The notes: a model not told the origin generated them from the letters alone. Positions 8,540 to 17,456 are shown, counted from the stretch's first letter. The stretch: 64,000 nt of DNA from Blastococcus sp. TF02A-35 (GCF_004571075.1 NZ_SPQP01000002.1:112168-176167); one strand, 5' to 3'. Numbers and translations: made by a program.

Positions 8540-11496
8540 GGCTGCACCGGCTCTCGCTCACCGCCTTCGGGCCCTTCGCCGGCACCGCCGAGGTCGACCT
8601 CGACGAGGTGGGCCGCGACGGGCTGTTCCTCCTGTGGGGCCCCACCGGCGCGGGCAAGACCACCCTGCTCGACGCCGTCGTCTTCGCCCTCTACGGCCGC
8701 GTCCCCGGTGCCCGCGGTGAGGAGAAGCGGCTGCGCAGCGACCACGCCGGCCCCGACACCCGCACCGAGGTCACCTGCGAGCTGACCCTGGGCGAGGAGC
8801 GGCTGCGCGTCGTCCGCCGCCCGGAGCAGCAGCGGCCCAAGAAGCGGGGCGAGGGCTGGGCCACCGAGCAGGCCAAGCTGGTCGTCTCCCGGCTCACCGA
8901 CGGCGGCTGGGAGCCGGTGAGCACCCGCATCGACGAGGGCTCGGAGCACCTGCGCACCCGGCTCGGGCTCGACGTGCACCAGTTCTGCCAGGTGGTCCTG
9001 CTCCCGCAGGGGGACTTCGCCCGCTTCCTGCGGGCGGAGCCGGAGCACCGGGCCGAGCTGCTGCGCACCCTCTTCGACGTGGACCGGTTCGCCCGGGCCG
9101 AGGACTGGCTGGCCGAGGAGCGCGCCCGCGCCCGGGAGCTGACGGCCGAGCGGCGGGCCCAGCTGAGCACCCTCATGGCCCGGGTCGCCCAGATCGCCGA
9201 CGTGGACGTGCCGGAGGAGCTCGCGCCCGAGCTGGTCGGCGCGGCTCCGGTCGCCCGCGTGCTGCCGTGGGTCGACGGGGTGGTCGCGGTGGCCGAGCGC
9301 CGGCTGGCCGAGGCCACCGCGCGGGCCGACGCCGCCGCCGGTCAGGCCGCGGCCGTCGACGCCGAGCTCGCCGCCGCCCGCGCCCTCCAGGAGCGCCACG
9401 CCCGGAGGGACCAGGCGACGGCCGAGCTGGCCTCGCTGGAGCAGCGGGAGGCGTCGCTCGCGCCGCTGCGCGCGGAACGGGACGCCGGACGCCGGGCCGA
9501 GCCGCTGCGCGACGTCCTGCTCGCCGCCGGTGCGGCCGCCCTCGAGGCGGAGCGGGCGGCGGGCGCGCTCGAGCAGGCGCGCGCTGCCTGGGCGCCGGTC
9601 TCCGACGGGCGCGAGGCGACGGCGACGGTGGTCCGGGAGCTGCGCGACCGGGCGGCGGAGTCCCGGGCGCTCCTGCCCGAGATCGCCCGCGTGGCCGGGC
9701 TGGAGCGGTCGGTCGTGGCGCTGGACCGGGAGGTCGAGTCGCTGACCGAGCGCTGCTCCCACGGCGAGGAGGCGCTCGCGGCGCTGCCGGACCGGGTGGC
9801 GGCCCAGGAGGAGCTGGTCTCCGCCGCGCGCTCCGCGGTGGCGGAGCTGCCGGGGGCGCAGGCCGCGCTGGCTGCCGCCGAGGCCGCGCTGGCCGCGTGC
9901 CGCGCGGCCGAGCAGCTCGACGACCGGCTGGTGGCGCTGCGGGACGACGTGCGCAGCCTGCGGGACGCCCGCTCCGACGCCCGCGAGCACTGGCTGGACC
10001 TGCGCGGCCGCCGGCTGGACGGCATGGCCGCCGAGCTCGCCGCCGCCCTCACCGAGGGCGAGGGCTGCCCGGTGTGCGGGTCCGCGGAGCACCCGCGGCC
10101 GGCCACGGCGGCGGGGGAGCGGGTCACGGCCGCGGACGAGGACGCGGCACGGTCCGCGGCCGACGCCGCCGAGGCGGCCCTGACCGCGGGGAGCGCCCGG
10201 CTCGACGCCGCCGAGCGGGAGCTGGCCGCGCACCGCGCCCGGGCCGGTGACCTGCCGGCTGCCGAGCAGGCGGCACGCGTCGCCGAGCTGCGGGCCGGCG
10301 CCCGTGCCGCCGAGGAGCGCGCCGCCGGCCTCGTCCCGGCGGAGACGGCGCTGCGGCGGCTGGTCGACGAGCGCGAGCACGCCGCCGCCCGGCTCGCCGC
10401 CGACCGGGAGGAGCTCCGGGCGCGGCGGGCCGAGCGGGAGGCGGTGGCCACCGGGCTCGACGAGCTCCGCGACCGCCTGGAGACCGCCCGAGGCACCGAC
10501 CGCGACCTCGCCGCCCGGGTGGCGAGGCTGTCGGCCGCCGCGGACGCCTGCGAGGCGGTCACGACCGCGGAGACCGACGAGCTCCGGGCCCGGGTGCGTG
10601 CCGACGAGACCCGTCGCGCGGCCGAGGAGCGCGCCGAGGCGGCCGGGTTCGAGGACCTGCTGGACGCCTCCGGGGCGCTCCTGGAGCCCGGGCGCCTGGC
10701 GCGGCTGGACCGGCAGCTCGACGAGCACGACCAGCGGGTCGCCGTGCTCCGCGCGGTGCTCGCCGACCGCGACCTCGCCGACCTGCCCCCCCGACCCGAC
10801 GTCGCCGCCCTCGAGGAGCGCTGCGCCGGGACCACCCGCGCCCGGGAGGAGGCGGTCGCGCAGCTGGAGCAGGCGCGGCGCTGCACCACCTCGCTGGCCG
10901 ACCTCGTCGGCCGCATCACCGCCGCGGAGCTGGAGCTCGCCGAGCTGCGGGACTGGGCCGACCAGGTGACCGGCCTGGCCGACCTCGCCCACGGCCGGGG
11001 CGCGAACACCCGCAGGATGCGGCTGCAGTCCTTCGTCCTGGCCGCCCGCCTGGAGCAGGTGGCCGAGGTGGCCAGCCGCCGGCTGCTGGACATGTCCGGC
11101 GGGCGCTACACGTTCCTGCACAGCGACGCCCAGGGCCGGCACGGCGCCCGGGGCGGCCTGGGGCTGGACGTCTTCGACGAGTACACGGGTGCCCGCCGGC
11201 CGACCAAGACCCTGTCGGGCGGGGAGAGCTTCATGGCCTCCCTGGCGCTGGCGCTGGGGCTCGCCGACGTCGTCACCGCGGAGACCGGCGGGGTGCGGAT
11301 CGAGACCCTGTTCGTCGACGAGGGCTTCGGGACGCTGGACGCGCAGGCGCTCGACGCCGTCATGACCGTGCTCGACGAGCTGCGCCGCGGCGGCCGCACC
11401 GTCGGCGTCATCAGCCACCTGGAGGAGCTGCGCACGCGGATCCCCACCCGGCTGGAGGTCATCGCGGGGCGGAACGGCTCGCGCCTCGCCGGCTGA
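8536..11496 (+). CDS. sbcC: Exonuclease subunit SbcC (Rad50-type SMC ATPase)
   Basis: 986-residue SMC-like ATPase that drives SbcD. The Walker A motif GPTGAGKT is near residue 36. A long Ala/Glu/Arg-rich coiled coil runs from about residue 190 to 870, with the zinc hook CPVCG near residue 512 at its centre. The ABC signature LSGGESFMASLALALGLAD and the Walker B motif FVDEGFGTLD are near the C-terminus, followed by the switch SHLEEL. All catalytic elements are present. It forms an operon with sbcD. Confidence 0.95.
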   Translation: MRLHRLSLTAFGPFAGTAEVDLDEVGRDGLFLLWGPTGAGKTTLLDAVVFALYGRVPGARGEEKRLRSDHAGPDTRTEVTCELTLGEERLRVVRRPEQQRPKKRGEGWATEQAKLVVSRLTDGGWEPVSTRIDEGSEHLRTRLGLDVHQFCQVVLLPQGDFARFLRAEPEHRAELLRTLFDVDRFARAEDWLAEERARARELTAERRAQLSTLMARVAQIADVDVPEELAPELVGAAPVARVLPWVDGVVAVAERRLAEATARADAAAGQAAAVDAELAAARALQERHARRDQATAELASLEQREASLAPLRAERDAGRRAEPLRDVLLAAGAAALEAERAAGALEQARAAWAPVSDGREATATVVRELRDRAAESRALLPEIARVAGLERSVVALDREVESLTERCSHGEEALAALPDRVAAQEELVSAARSAVAELPGAQAALAAAEAALAACRAAEQLDDRLVALRDDVRSLRDARSDAREHWLDLRGRRLDGMAAELAAALTEGEGCPVCGSAEHPRPATAAGERVTAADEDAARSAADAAEAALTAGSARLDAAERELAAHRARAGDLPAAEQAARVAELRAGARAAEERAAGLVPAETALRRLVDEREHAAARLAADREELRARRAEREAVATGLDELRDRLETARGTDRDLAARVARLSAAADACEAVTTAETDELRARVRADETRRAAEERAEAAGFEDLLDASGALLEPGRLARLDRQLDEHDQRVAVLRAVLADRDLADLPPRPDVAALEERCAGTTRAREEAVAQLEQARRCTTSLADLVGRITAAELELAELRDWADQVTGLADLAHGRGANTRRMRLQSFVLAARLEQVAEVASRRLLDMSGGRYTFLHSDAQGRHGARGGLGLDVFDEYTGARRPTKTLSGGESFMASLALALGLADVVTAETGGVRIETLFVDEGFGTLDAQALDAVMTVLDELRRGGRTVGVISHLEELRTRIPTRLEVIAGRNGSRLAG

Positions 11497-11510
11497 GAAC
11501 GCACGTTCTC
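11495..11510. promoter_or_regulatory. LexA/SOS-box-like dyad GAGAACGCACGTTCTC
   Basis: Seven-base inverted arms flank two bases, and the dyad overlaps the sbcC stop codon. The core GAAC-N4-GTTC agrees with the actinobacterial LexA consensus (CGAACRNRYGTTYC) at most positions, including GCAC in the RNRY centre. It could serve the downstream methyltransferase gene or simply act in sbcC mRNA termination. Confidence 0.35.
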
Positions 11511-11539
11511 GTAACTCTGGGTATCCAATCCGACACGCA

Positions 11540-11614
11540 GACATGTCGATATGGCGACTTTCCGGCGCTTGGTGACCTAACGTTCTGGTCACAGCGCACA
11601 GCGTGATCATCACG
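11540..11614 (+). promoter_or_regulatory. Dyad-rich leader/promoter of the methyltransferase gene
   Basis: Within this relatively AT-rich stretch I see the palindrome GACATGTC at 11540-11547. An inverted repeat GTGACC-N9-GGTCAC spans 11572-11592 and encloses a -10-like TAACGT at 11578-11583. The palindrome CGTGATCATCACG lies at 11602-11614. Transcription from the TAACGT box would give a leader of about 115 bases before the GTG at 11706. Confidence 0.4.
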
Positions 11615-11705
11615 AGTGCGACGCCCACGGGCCAGGCCGGATCGGCGGGCCCTCGCCCGCCGGTCCCCGCGACCGGCGGCTCGACTCCTGAATCGGAGAA
11701 GCACC

Positions 11706-12341
11706 GTGCGCAACGACCACTGGCAGTCCTTCTACAGCAGCCCGGCGTCGGACCGGGTGCCCCTCGAGGAGTCGTCGTTCGCACGCTGGGTCACCGACCG
11801 GCTGGACGGTCACCCGCCGATGGTGGACGTCGGCACCGGCACGGCCCGCGACGCGCGCTTCTTCGCGATGAAGACCCACGAGGTCGTCGGCATCGACTAC
11901 TCCGCCGCCGCGGTCGAGAGCGCCACGCGCCGGTCCGAGCTCGACGGGTGGGGCGCCCGCTTCCAGGTGGTCGACCTCTCCGACGCGCGGTCCGTCGCAG
12001 GCTTCGCCGCCGGCCTGGACTGGAGCCGTGGCTGGAACCTGTACGCGCGCTTCCTCGTGCACGCCATCACCGACGAGGCCCGCGGCAACCTGTGGACGCT
12101 CCTCGCGCAGGTCGTGGAGGCCGGCGGCGAGGGCTGGCTGGAGTTCCGCACCGACAAGGACGCCGCCGCCGAGAAGGTCTTCGGCGAGCACTACCGGCAG
12201 TACCTGCCGGTCGACCAGGTCGCCGAGGAGCTCGCCGCCCGCGGGCTGCGCGTCGTCGAGCAGATCGAGAGCCAGGGCCTGGCGCCGCACCGCGACGAGG
12301 ACCCGTGGGTGGCGCGCCTGCGCGTGGGCCGCGCCGGCTGA
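11706..12341 (+). CDS. Class I SAM-dependent methyltransferase
   Basis: 211-residue methyltransferase. Motif I is VDVGTGTARDARFF near residue 39, followed by the acidic GIDYSAAAVE. No targeting signal is seen, so it is probably cytosolic. The segment WNLYARFLVHAITDEARGNL and the later RGLRVVEQIESQG resemble the C-terminal methyltransferase half of the LicD-like fusion at 15460, so the two look like relatives. The GTG at 11706 follows GGAGAAGCACC. The substrate is unknown. A long upstream regulatory stretch with several dyads suggests controlled expression. It has no clear counterpart at this position in mycobacteria as I recall the map. Confidence 0.8.
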   Translation: MRNDHWQSFYSSPASDRVPLEESSFARWVTDRLDGHPPMVDVGTGTARDARFFAMKTHEVVGIDYSAAAVESATRRSELDGWGARFQVVDLSDARSVAGFAAGLDWSRGWNLYARFLVHAITDEARGNLWTLLAQVVEAGGEGWLEFRTDKDAAAEKVFGEHYRQYLPVDQVAEELAARGLRVVEQIESQGLAPHRDEDPWVARLRVGRAG

Positions 12342-12360
12342 GCCGCACCCCGCTCCACAC

Positions 12361-12414
12361 CCGGGCCGGACGGCCGCGCGACCGGTGCACCGGTCGCCCG
12401 GCCGTCCGGCCCGG
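12361..12414 (+). terminator. Long GC-rich hairpin after the methyltransferase gene
   Basis: Inverted repeat of about 25-base arms with a TGCA tip; only two interior positions mismatch. It has no U-tract, as is common in actinobacterial terminators. It sits between the methyltransferase stop and the purK promoter. Confidence 0.75.
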
Positions 12415-12415
12415 C

Positions 12416-12421
12416 TAGCCT
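12416..12421 (+). promoter_or_regulatory. Candidate -10 box (TAGCCT) for purK, leaderless type
   Basis: TAGCCT begins two bases after the hairpin and ends eight bases before the purK GTG. Confidence 0.4.
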
Positions 12422-12429
12422 TCGGCATC

Positions 12430-13635
12430 GTGGCCGCAGCTCTGGACCCTCGGACGGGACTCCCCGTGGTCGCCATGGTCGGGGGCGGCCAGCTGGCCCG
12501 CATGACCCACCAGGCGGCGATCGCCCTCGGACAGTCGCTGCGGGTGCTCTCCGCCGGCCCGGACGAGTCCGCCGCGCTGGCCGCGGCCGACGTGCGGATC
12601 GGGGCCCACGACGACCTCGCGGCGCTCCGCGACCTGGCCGACGGCGCGACCGTGGTCACCTTCGACCACGAGCACGTGCCCACCGAGCACCTGCGCGACC
12701 TGGTCGCAGCCGGCACCCGAGTGGCCCCGGGGCCGGAGGCCCTCGTGCACGCGCAGGACAAGCTGGTGCTGCGCCGCGCGCTGGCCGAGGCGGGGGAGCC
12801 GCAGCCGGCCTGGGCGGAGGTGCGCTCGGCCGAGGACGTGAGCGCCTTCGCCGACGCGCACGGCTGGCCGGTGGTCCTCAAGACCCCGCGGGGCGGCTAC
12901 GACGGCAAGGGCGTCTTCGTCGTCCCCGACACGGCGGCCGCCGCCGAGCTGGTCGAGCGGCACGGCACCCTGCTGGCCGAGCAGCGGGTGGCCATGGTGC
13001 GCGAGCTCTCCGCGCAGGTGGCGCGCTCCCCGTTCGGGCAGGTCGCCGTGTGGCCGGTGGTCGAGACCGTCCAGCGGGACGGCGTCTGCGCGGAGGTGGT
13101 CGCACCGGCCCCCGGCCTCTCCGACGAGCTGGCCACGGCCGCCCAGGAGCTCGCGGTCCGCATCGCCGACCGGCTGGGCGTCGTCGGGATGCTCGCCGTC
13201 GAGCTGTTCCGGACCGCGGACGGCATCCTGGTCAACGAGCTGGCGATGCGCCCGCACAACAGCGGTCACTGGACCATCGAGGGTGCGGTCACCAGCCAGT
13301 TCGAGCAGCACCTGCGTGCCGTCCTGGACTACCCGCTGGGCTCCACGGCGATGACCGCCCCGGTGGCCGTCATGGCCAACGTCCTGGGCGGGGCCGCCGC
13401 CGCGGAGGACTGGGCCGGGCCGGGCCTCGACGAGCGGATCCACCACCTCATGGCGCACTGGCCCGACGTCAAGCTGCACTGGTACGGCAAGGGGCAGCGC
13501 CCCGGCCGGAAGCTCGGCCACGTCACCGCGCTGGGGAAGGACCCCGCCGCGGTCCGGGCGCGGGCGGTCGCGGCCGCCCGGTACCTGGCCGACGGCGTCG
13601 TCGACCCCGCCTTCGCCTTCCCGACCGAGCACTGA
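12430..13635 (+). CDS. purK: 5-(carboxyamino)imidazole ribonucleotide synthase PurK
   Basis: ATP-grasp enzyme (401 residues) that carboxylates AIR to N5-CAIR with ATP and bicarbonate in purine synthesis. N-terminal [21 protein letters not shown] is the family signature. ATP-grasp motifs follow: [16 protein letters not shown] and [19 protein letters not shown] near residue 270. The GTG at 12430 was chosen for the correct N-terminus and for the -10 box just upstream; a longer open frame upstream overlaps the methyltransferase and is not coding. purE follows 23 bases downstream, so they form an operon. Confidence 0.95.
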   Translation: MAAALDPRTGLPVVAMVGGGQLARMTHQAAIALGQSLRVLSAGPDESAALAAADVRIGAHDDLAALRDLADGATVVTFDHEHVPTEHLRDLVAAGTRVAPGPEALVHAQDKLVLRRALAEAGEPQPAWAEVRSAEDVSAFADAHGWPVVLKTPRGGYDGKGVFVVPDTAAAAELVERHGTLLAEQRVAMVRELSAQVARSPFGQVAVWPVVETVQRDGVCAEVVAPAPGLSDELATAAQELAVRIADRLGVVGMLAVELFRTADGILVNELAMRPHNSGHWTIEGAVTSQFEQHLRAVLDYPLGSTAMTAPVAVMANVLGGAAAAEDWAGPGLDERIHHLMAHWPDVKLHWYGKGQRPGRKLGHVTALGKDPAAVRARAVAAARYLADGVVDPAFAFPTEH

Positions 13636-13658
13636 GCCCCGAGGACCGGAGGAGCCCC

Positions 13659-14186
13659 GTGACCGAGCAGCGCCGCGACAGCGACGACCCCGTGGTCGGC
13701 ATCGTCATGGGCAGCGACTCCGACTGGCCGATGATGGAGCCCGCCGCCCAGGCGCTCGAGGAGTTCGGCGTCCCGTACGAGGCGCACGTCGTCTCCGCAC
13801 ACCGGACGCCCCGACGGATGCTGGACTACGCCGAGTCGGCAGCCGGCCGCGGGCTGCGAGTCGTCATCGCCGGCGCCGGCGGGGCCGCGCACCTGCCTGG
13901 GATGGTCGCCGCCGCCACGCCGCTGCCGGTCATCGGCGTCCCGCGGCCGCTCGACCGCCTCGACGGGCTCGACAGCCTGCTCTCCATCGTCCAGATGCCG
14001 GCCGGCGTCCCGGTCGCCACCGTGGGCATCGGCGGCGGGCGCAACGCCGGCCTGCTCGCCGTCCGCATCCTGGCCGCCGGGGACCCCGAGCTGCTCGCGG
14101 CCGTCGCCCGCTTCCAGGCCGACCTCGCCGAGCAGGTGGTGGCCCGTGACGTCACCCTCCAGGAGCGTCTTGCCACGGACGGGTAG
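13659..14186 (+). CDS. purE: N5-carboxyaminoimidazole ribonucleotide mutase PurE
   Basis: Class I PurE (175 residues), which rearranges N5-CAIR to CAIR. Signature residues are [37 protein letters not shown] and the end motif [20 protein letters not shown]. The start GTG follows GGAGGAGCCCC, a strong ribosome-binding site. It forms a purKE operon with the upstream gene. Confidence 0.95.
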   Translation: MTEQRRDSDDPVVGIVMGSDSDWPMMEPAAQALEEFGVPYEAHVVSAHRTPRRMLDYAESAAGRGLRVVIAGAGGAAHLPGMVAAATPLPVIGVPRPLDRLDGLDSLLSIVQMPAGVPVATVGIGGGRNAGLLAVRILAAGDPELLAAVARFQADLAEQVVARDVTLQERLATDG

Positions 14187-14196
14187 TCGGACGTCC

Positions 14197-14202
14197 TACG
14201 AT
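14197..14202 (+). promoter_or_regulatory. Candidate -10 box (TACGAT) for the acyl-CoA dehydrogenase gene
   Basis: TACGAT ends seven bases before the GTG at 14210, with no ribosome-binding site, consistent with leaderless initiation. Confidence 0.4.
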
Positions 14203-14209
14203 CGGACGC

Positions 14210-15367
14210 GTGGGTAACGACGCACCGGGGCTGTACGCCCTCACCGAGGAGCACGAGGCGATCCGCGCCGCCGTCCGGGACATCGCCGAGCGGGAGGTCG
14301 CGCCGTACGCGGCCGAGGTCGACGCCGACTCGCGGTACCCGATCGAGGCGCAGAAGGCGCTGACCGCCGCCGGTTTCCACGCCACCCACATCCCCGAGCA
14401 GTACGGCGGCGAGGGCGCCGACGCGATCGCGACCTGCATCGTGATCGAGGAGGTCGCCCGCGTCGACGTCAGCGCCTCCCTGATCCCGGCGGTCAACAAG
14501 CTCGGCTCGATGCCGATCATCCTGTCCGCGGACGAGGCGCTGAAGCAGAAGGTGCTCGCGCCCATCGCCTCCGGCGACGCGATGATCAGCTACGGCCTGT
14601 CCGAGCGGGAGGCGGGCTCGGACGCCGCGGCCATGAAGACCCGCGCCCGCCTCGACGGGGACAGCTGGGTGCTCAACGGCACCAAGGCCTGGATCACCAA
14701 CTCCGGCGTCTCCGAGTGGTACACGGTCATGGCCGTCACCGACCCGGAGAAGGGCGCCAACGGCATCTCCGCCTTCGCCGTGCACCGCGACGACCCGGGC
14801 TTCGCCGTCGGCCCCAAGGAACGGAAGATGGGCATCAAGGGCTCGCCCACCTGCGAGCTCTACTTCACCGACTGCACCATCCCGGCCGACCGGATCATCG
14901 GTGCGCCCGGTACCGGCTTCAAGACCGCGCTGCGCACCCTGGACTTCACCCGCCCGACGATCGGCGCGCAGGCCGTCGGCATCGCGCAGGGCGCGCTCGA
15001 CGCCTCCGTGGCCTACGTCAAGGAGCGCCGGCAGTTCGGCAAGGCGATCGGGGAGTTCCAGGGCGTGCAGTTCATGCTCGCCGACATGGAGATGAAGATC
15101 GAGGCCGCGCGCCACCTCGTCTACGTCGCCGCGGCCGCGGGGGAGCAGGGGCGCCCCGACGTCACCCGCGTCTCGGCCTCGGCCAAGGCCTTCGCCTCCG
15201 ACGTCGCCATGCAGGTCACCACCGACGCCGTGCAGCTCTTCGGCGGCGCCGGCTACACCCAGGACTTCCCGGTCGAGCGCATGATGCGCGACGCCAAGAT
15301 CACCCAGATCTACGAGGGCACCAACCAGGTGCAGCGCATGGTGATCGCGCGGTCGCTGCTGCGCTGA
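14210..15367 (+). CDS. Acyl-CoA dehydrogenase
   Basis: FAD flavoenzyme (385 residues) that introduces the alpha-beta double bond into an acyl-CoA. Seen in order: the N-terminal helical domain LTEEHEAIRAAVRDIAEREV, the FAD/substrate region YGLSEREAGSDAAAMKT, WITNSG, RRQFGKAIGEFQGVQFMLADM, and the C-terminal FGGAGYTQDFPVERMMRD with the catalytic Glu in QIYEGTNQVQRMVIA. The short/branched-chain type is likely. It matches fadE25 (Rv3274c) in position next to purE-purK. Chain-length specificity is not determined. Confidence 0.93.
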   Translation: MGNDAPGLYALTEEHEAIRAAVRDIAEREVAPYAAEVDADSRYPIEAQKALTAAGFHATHIPEQYGGEGADAIATCIVIEEVARVDVSASLIPAVNKLGSMPIILSADEALKQKVLAPIASGDAMISYGLSEREAGSDAAAMKTRARLDGDSWVLNGTKAWITNSGVSEWYTVMAVTDPEKGANGISAFAVHRDDPGFAVGPKERKMGIKGSPTCELYFTDCTIPADRIIGAPGTGFKTALRTLDFTRPTIGAQAVGIAQGALDASVAYVKERRQFGKAIGEFQGVQFMLADMEMKIEAARHLVYVAAAAGEQGRPDVTRVSASAKAFASDVAMQVTTDAVQLFGGAGYTQDFPVERMMRDAKITQIYEGTNQVQRMVIARSLLR

Positions 15368-15417
15368 CCGCACCCGGCGGCCCCTTCGTCACCGACGTCT
15401 CGGCCGGCCGCCTCCGG

Positions 15418-15423
15418 TAGCCT
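15418..15423 (+). promoter_or_regulatory. Candidate -10 box (TAGCCT) upstream of the LicD-like fusion gene
   Basis: TAGCCT lies about 37 bases before the GTG at 15460, giving a short leader. No clear -35. Confidence 0.3.
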
Positions 15424-15459
15424 GGGAGCCGCCCGACGCACGTCCTCCAGCTCCTCCGG

Positions 15460-17064
15460 GTGGGTATGTCCGCACTGCGCTCCGTCTGGCCGAACGCCAC
15501 CGGTCTGGTCTTCGAGGTGGCCGACGACAGGGGTGGCACCTTCGACGTCGACCTCGACGGGCGCCGGGTGTGGTCGTTCAAGAACCCCGGCACCGGTGTC
15601 CCTCCCGAGTGGCAGCCCGCCGGCGTCCCGGTGGAGCGGCTGCGGTTCCAGCCGTGGCCCGAGCGCCTGCGGCAGCGCCTCACGGGCAGCTTCCGCGTGC
15701 GCATCCGGCACAGCGGCGCCGCGGAGGGCCCCGAGGCGGTCCTGCGCATCGGTGCCGACGGGCCGCTCCGCCTGGTCGACCGCCACGACCGCCCCCTGGT
15801 CGTCAACAAGTGGGACCGGCTCGGCCGCGCCCTCGTCGACGCCCCCGCCGGCCAGGTCGACCGGATGCTGGACTCCCTCGACGCGATCCGCGCCGTCGTG
15901 GAGGCGCAGCTGGGCCCGGTGGTGACCATCACCTGCGGGACCCTGCTGGGTGCGGTGCGGGAGAACGGGCACGTGCTGCCGCACGACGACGACGCCGACC
16001 TGGCCTACCTGAGCAGGTGGCAGCACCCCGCCGACGTCGCCCGCGAGAGCTTCCGGCTCGGCCGCGTCCTGCGGGCCGCCGGGTTCGAGGTCCTCCGGCT
16101 GTCCGTCGGCCACCTGCAGGTCGTGGTCGAGCACGAGGGGGTCACCGACCACTACGTCGACGTCTTCCCGAGCTTCCTCATGGACGGCTGGTACCACCAC
16201 TACTTCATGGTCCGCACGCCGCTGGCGGATGCGACGCCGCTGCTCCCGACCACACCTCTCACGGTGGAGGGCCGCACGGAGCCGGCTCCGGCGCAGCCGG
16301 AGTTCCTGCTCGAGCAGGTGTACGGCCCCGGCTGGCGCAGCCCCGACCCCTCGTTCGCCTTCGAGATCCCGCCCTCGACCGGTCAGCGGTTCTACGGCTG
16401 GTTCGCCGACTACAACGTCGAGCGCGAGTCCTGGGAGGCGCTCGTCGAGCTGGCGGCGCCGGGGGAGATGACCGGGGCCGGCGTCGGGCTGAGCGCCTTC
16501 GCGCGCGACGTGCACGCCCGCACCCCCGAGGGCTCGGCCCTGCTGGAGCTCGGCAGCGGCCTCGGCGCGGACGCGGTGGCGCTGGTCGAGGCGGGCCGCA
16601 CGGTGCGGGCGGTCGACTTCTCCCGATACATGCTGCGTGCGGCTCGCGAGCTGGCGGCCGAGCGCGGTGTCGACGTGCCGTTCACCGCGCTGAACCTGCT
16701 GGACACCGGGGCGGTCGTCCGGCTCGGGGCGGAGCTGGCCGCGCGCCCCGAGCAGTGGACGGTCTTCGGGCGCCGGCTGCTCAACGCCCTCGAGGACCGC
16801 GGCCGGGACAACCTCTTCCGCCTGTGCTCGATGCTGCTGCGCGACGGCACGGCCGCCCACTTCGACGTCGTCGCCGACCACGGCTACGCGGGCATCGCAC
16901 CGCACCGGCACCTCACCCTCCCGCAGGTGGTCGCCGAGGCGGAGGCCCGCGGGCTCGTGCTCGACGAGGCCACCCCCTGCACGGAACCGATGACCTGGTT
17001 CGACGCGCCCGACGAGGAGCTCGTTCCGCTGTCCCGCCTGACCTTCCGACGGAGAAGACGATGA
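15460..17064 (+). CDS. LicD-like phosphotransferase domain fused to SAM methyltransferase
   Basis: 534-residue multidomain protein. Residues 1-130 look like a small beta-rich module. From about residue 140 a LicD/nucleotidyltransferase-like region contains TCGTLLGAVRENGHVLPHDD (Gly-rich turn plus acidic cluster DDDADL near 176), followed by YVDVFPSF. From about residue 355 there is a class I methyltransferase with LLELGSGLGADAVALVEAG and RAVDFSRYML. The known LicD role is transfer of phosphocholine or a similar phospho-substituent to cell-surface glycans; activity here is inferred. GTG 15460 and ATG 15466 are both possible starts. The stop overlaps the coiled-coil gene (ATGA). There are no membrane segments. 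The substrate is unknown; a role in surface-polymer decoration is likely from context. Confidence 0.7.
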   Translation: MGMSALRSVWPNATGLVFEVADDRGGTFDVDLDGRRVWSFKNPGTGVPPEWQPAGVPVERLRFQPWPERLRQRLTGSFRVRIRHSGAAEGPEAVLRIGADGPLRLVDRHDRPLVVNKWDRLGRALVDAPAGQVDRMLDSLDAIRAVVEAQLGPVVTITCGTLLGAVRENGHVLPHDDDADLAYLSRWQHPADVARESFRLGRVLRAAGFEVLRLSVGHLQVVVEHEGVTDHYVDVFPSFLMDGWYHHYFMVRTPLADATPLLPTTPLTVEGRTEPAPAQPEFLLEQVYGPGWRSPDPSFAFEIPPSTGQRFYGWFADYNVERESWEALVELAAPGEMTGAGVGLSAFARDVHARTPEGSALLELGSGLGADAVALVEAGRTVRAVDFSRYMLRAARELAAERGVDVPFTALNLLDTGAVVRLGAELAARPEQWTVFGRRLLNALEDRGRDNLFRLCSMLLRDGTAAHFDVVADHGYAGIAPHRHLTLPQVVAEAEARGLVLDEATPCTEPMTWFDAPDEELVPLSRLTFRRRRR

Positions 17065-17456
17065 GCCCACGCCGATTCACCCGCGGACCGGTCGGCCTCG
17101 TCCGGCGTGCGCTGGCCCCTGCCGCCCTGGAGATGCAGGGCGAGCTGCCCGCGCTGCGCGACCGGCTGCACGCGCTGGAGCAGGAGAACGCCGGGCTCCG
17201 TGAGCGCCTGGACGCGCAGGCCCGCGAGCTGGGCGGGCGCGTCGAGGAGCTCGACCGGCGGACCGCGGAGCTCGACCGGCGCGCCGAGGAGCTGGGCCGG
17301 CGGGCCGACGAGCTCGGCGGGGGGCTGCACGAGGCGCGGCGGCTGAACCTGCGCATCGCCGAGCTCACCGACCTGGTCACCGAGCTCGTGCTGCCGCTGC
17401 ACCAGCGCGAGATCGACCCGGCGGTGCTCGCCCGGCTGGACCCCGACACCCTCTGA
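17061..17456 (+). CDS. Small coiled-coil protein of unknown function
   Basis: 131-residue soluble protein. A basic N-terminus (SPRRFTRGPVGLVRRAL) precedes heptad-rich helix from about residue 30 to 105, including near-perfect repeats of the type ELDRRTAELDRRAEELGRR. A short conserved-looking end ITDLVTELVLPLHQ-like stretch follows (actual IAELTDLVTELVLPLHQREI). The ATG overlaps the upstream fusion gene stop, so the pair is translationally coupled. Such coiled coils often follow GT or methyltransferase genes in polysaccharide loci, where they may set chain length or scaffold enzymes; that role is inference. Confidence 0.75.
   Translation: MSPRRFTRGPVGLVRRALAPAALEMQGELPALRDRLHALEQENAGLRERLDAQARELGGRVEELDRRTAELDRRAEELGRRADELGGGLHEARRLNLRIAELTDLVTELVLPLHQREIDPAVLARLDPDTL

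Noticed and set aside
8392..11784. Very long open frame antisense to sbcC
   Set aside because: High GC makes antisense frames free of stops. The sense frame has complete SbcC motifs; the antisense translation is low-complexity Gly/Arg/Ala without motifs.
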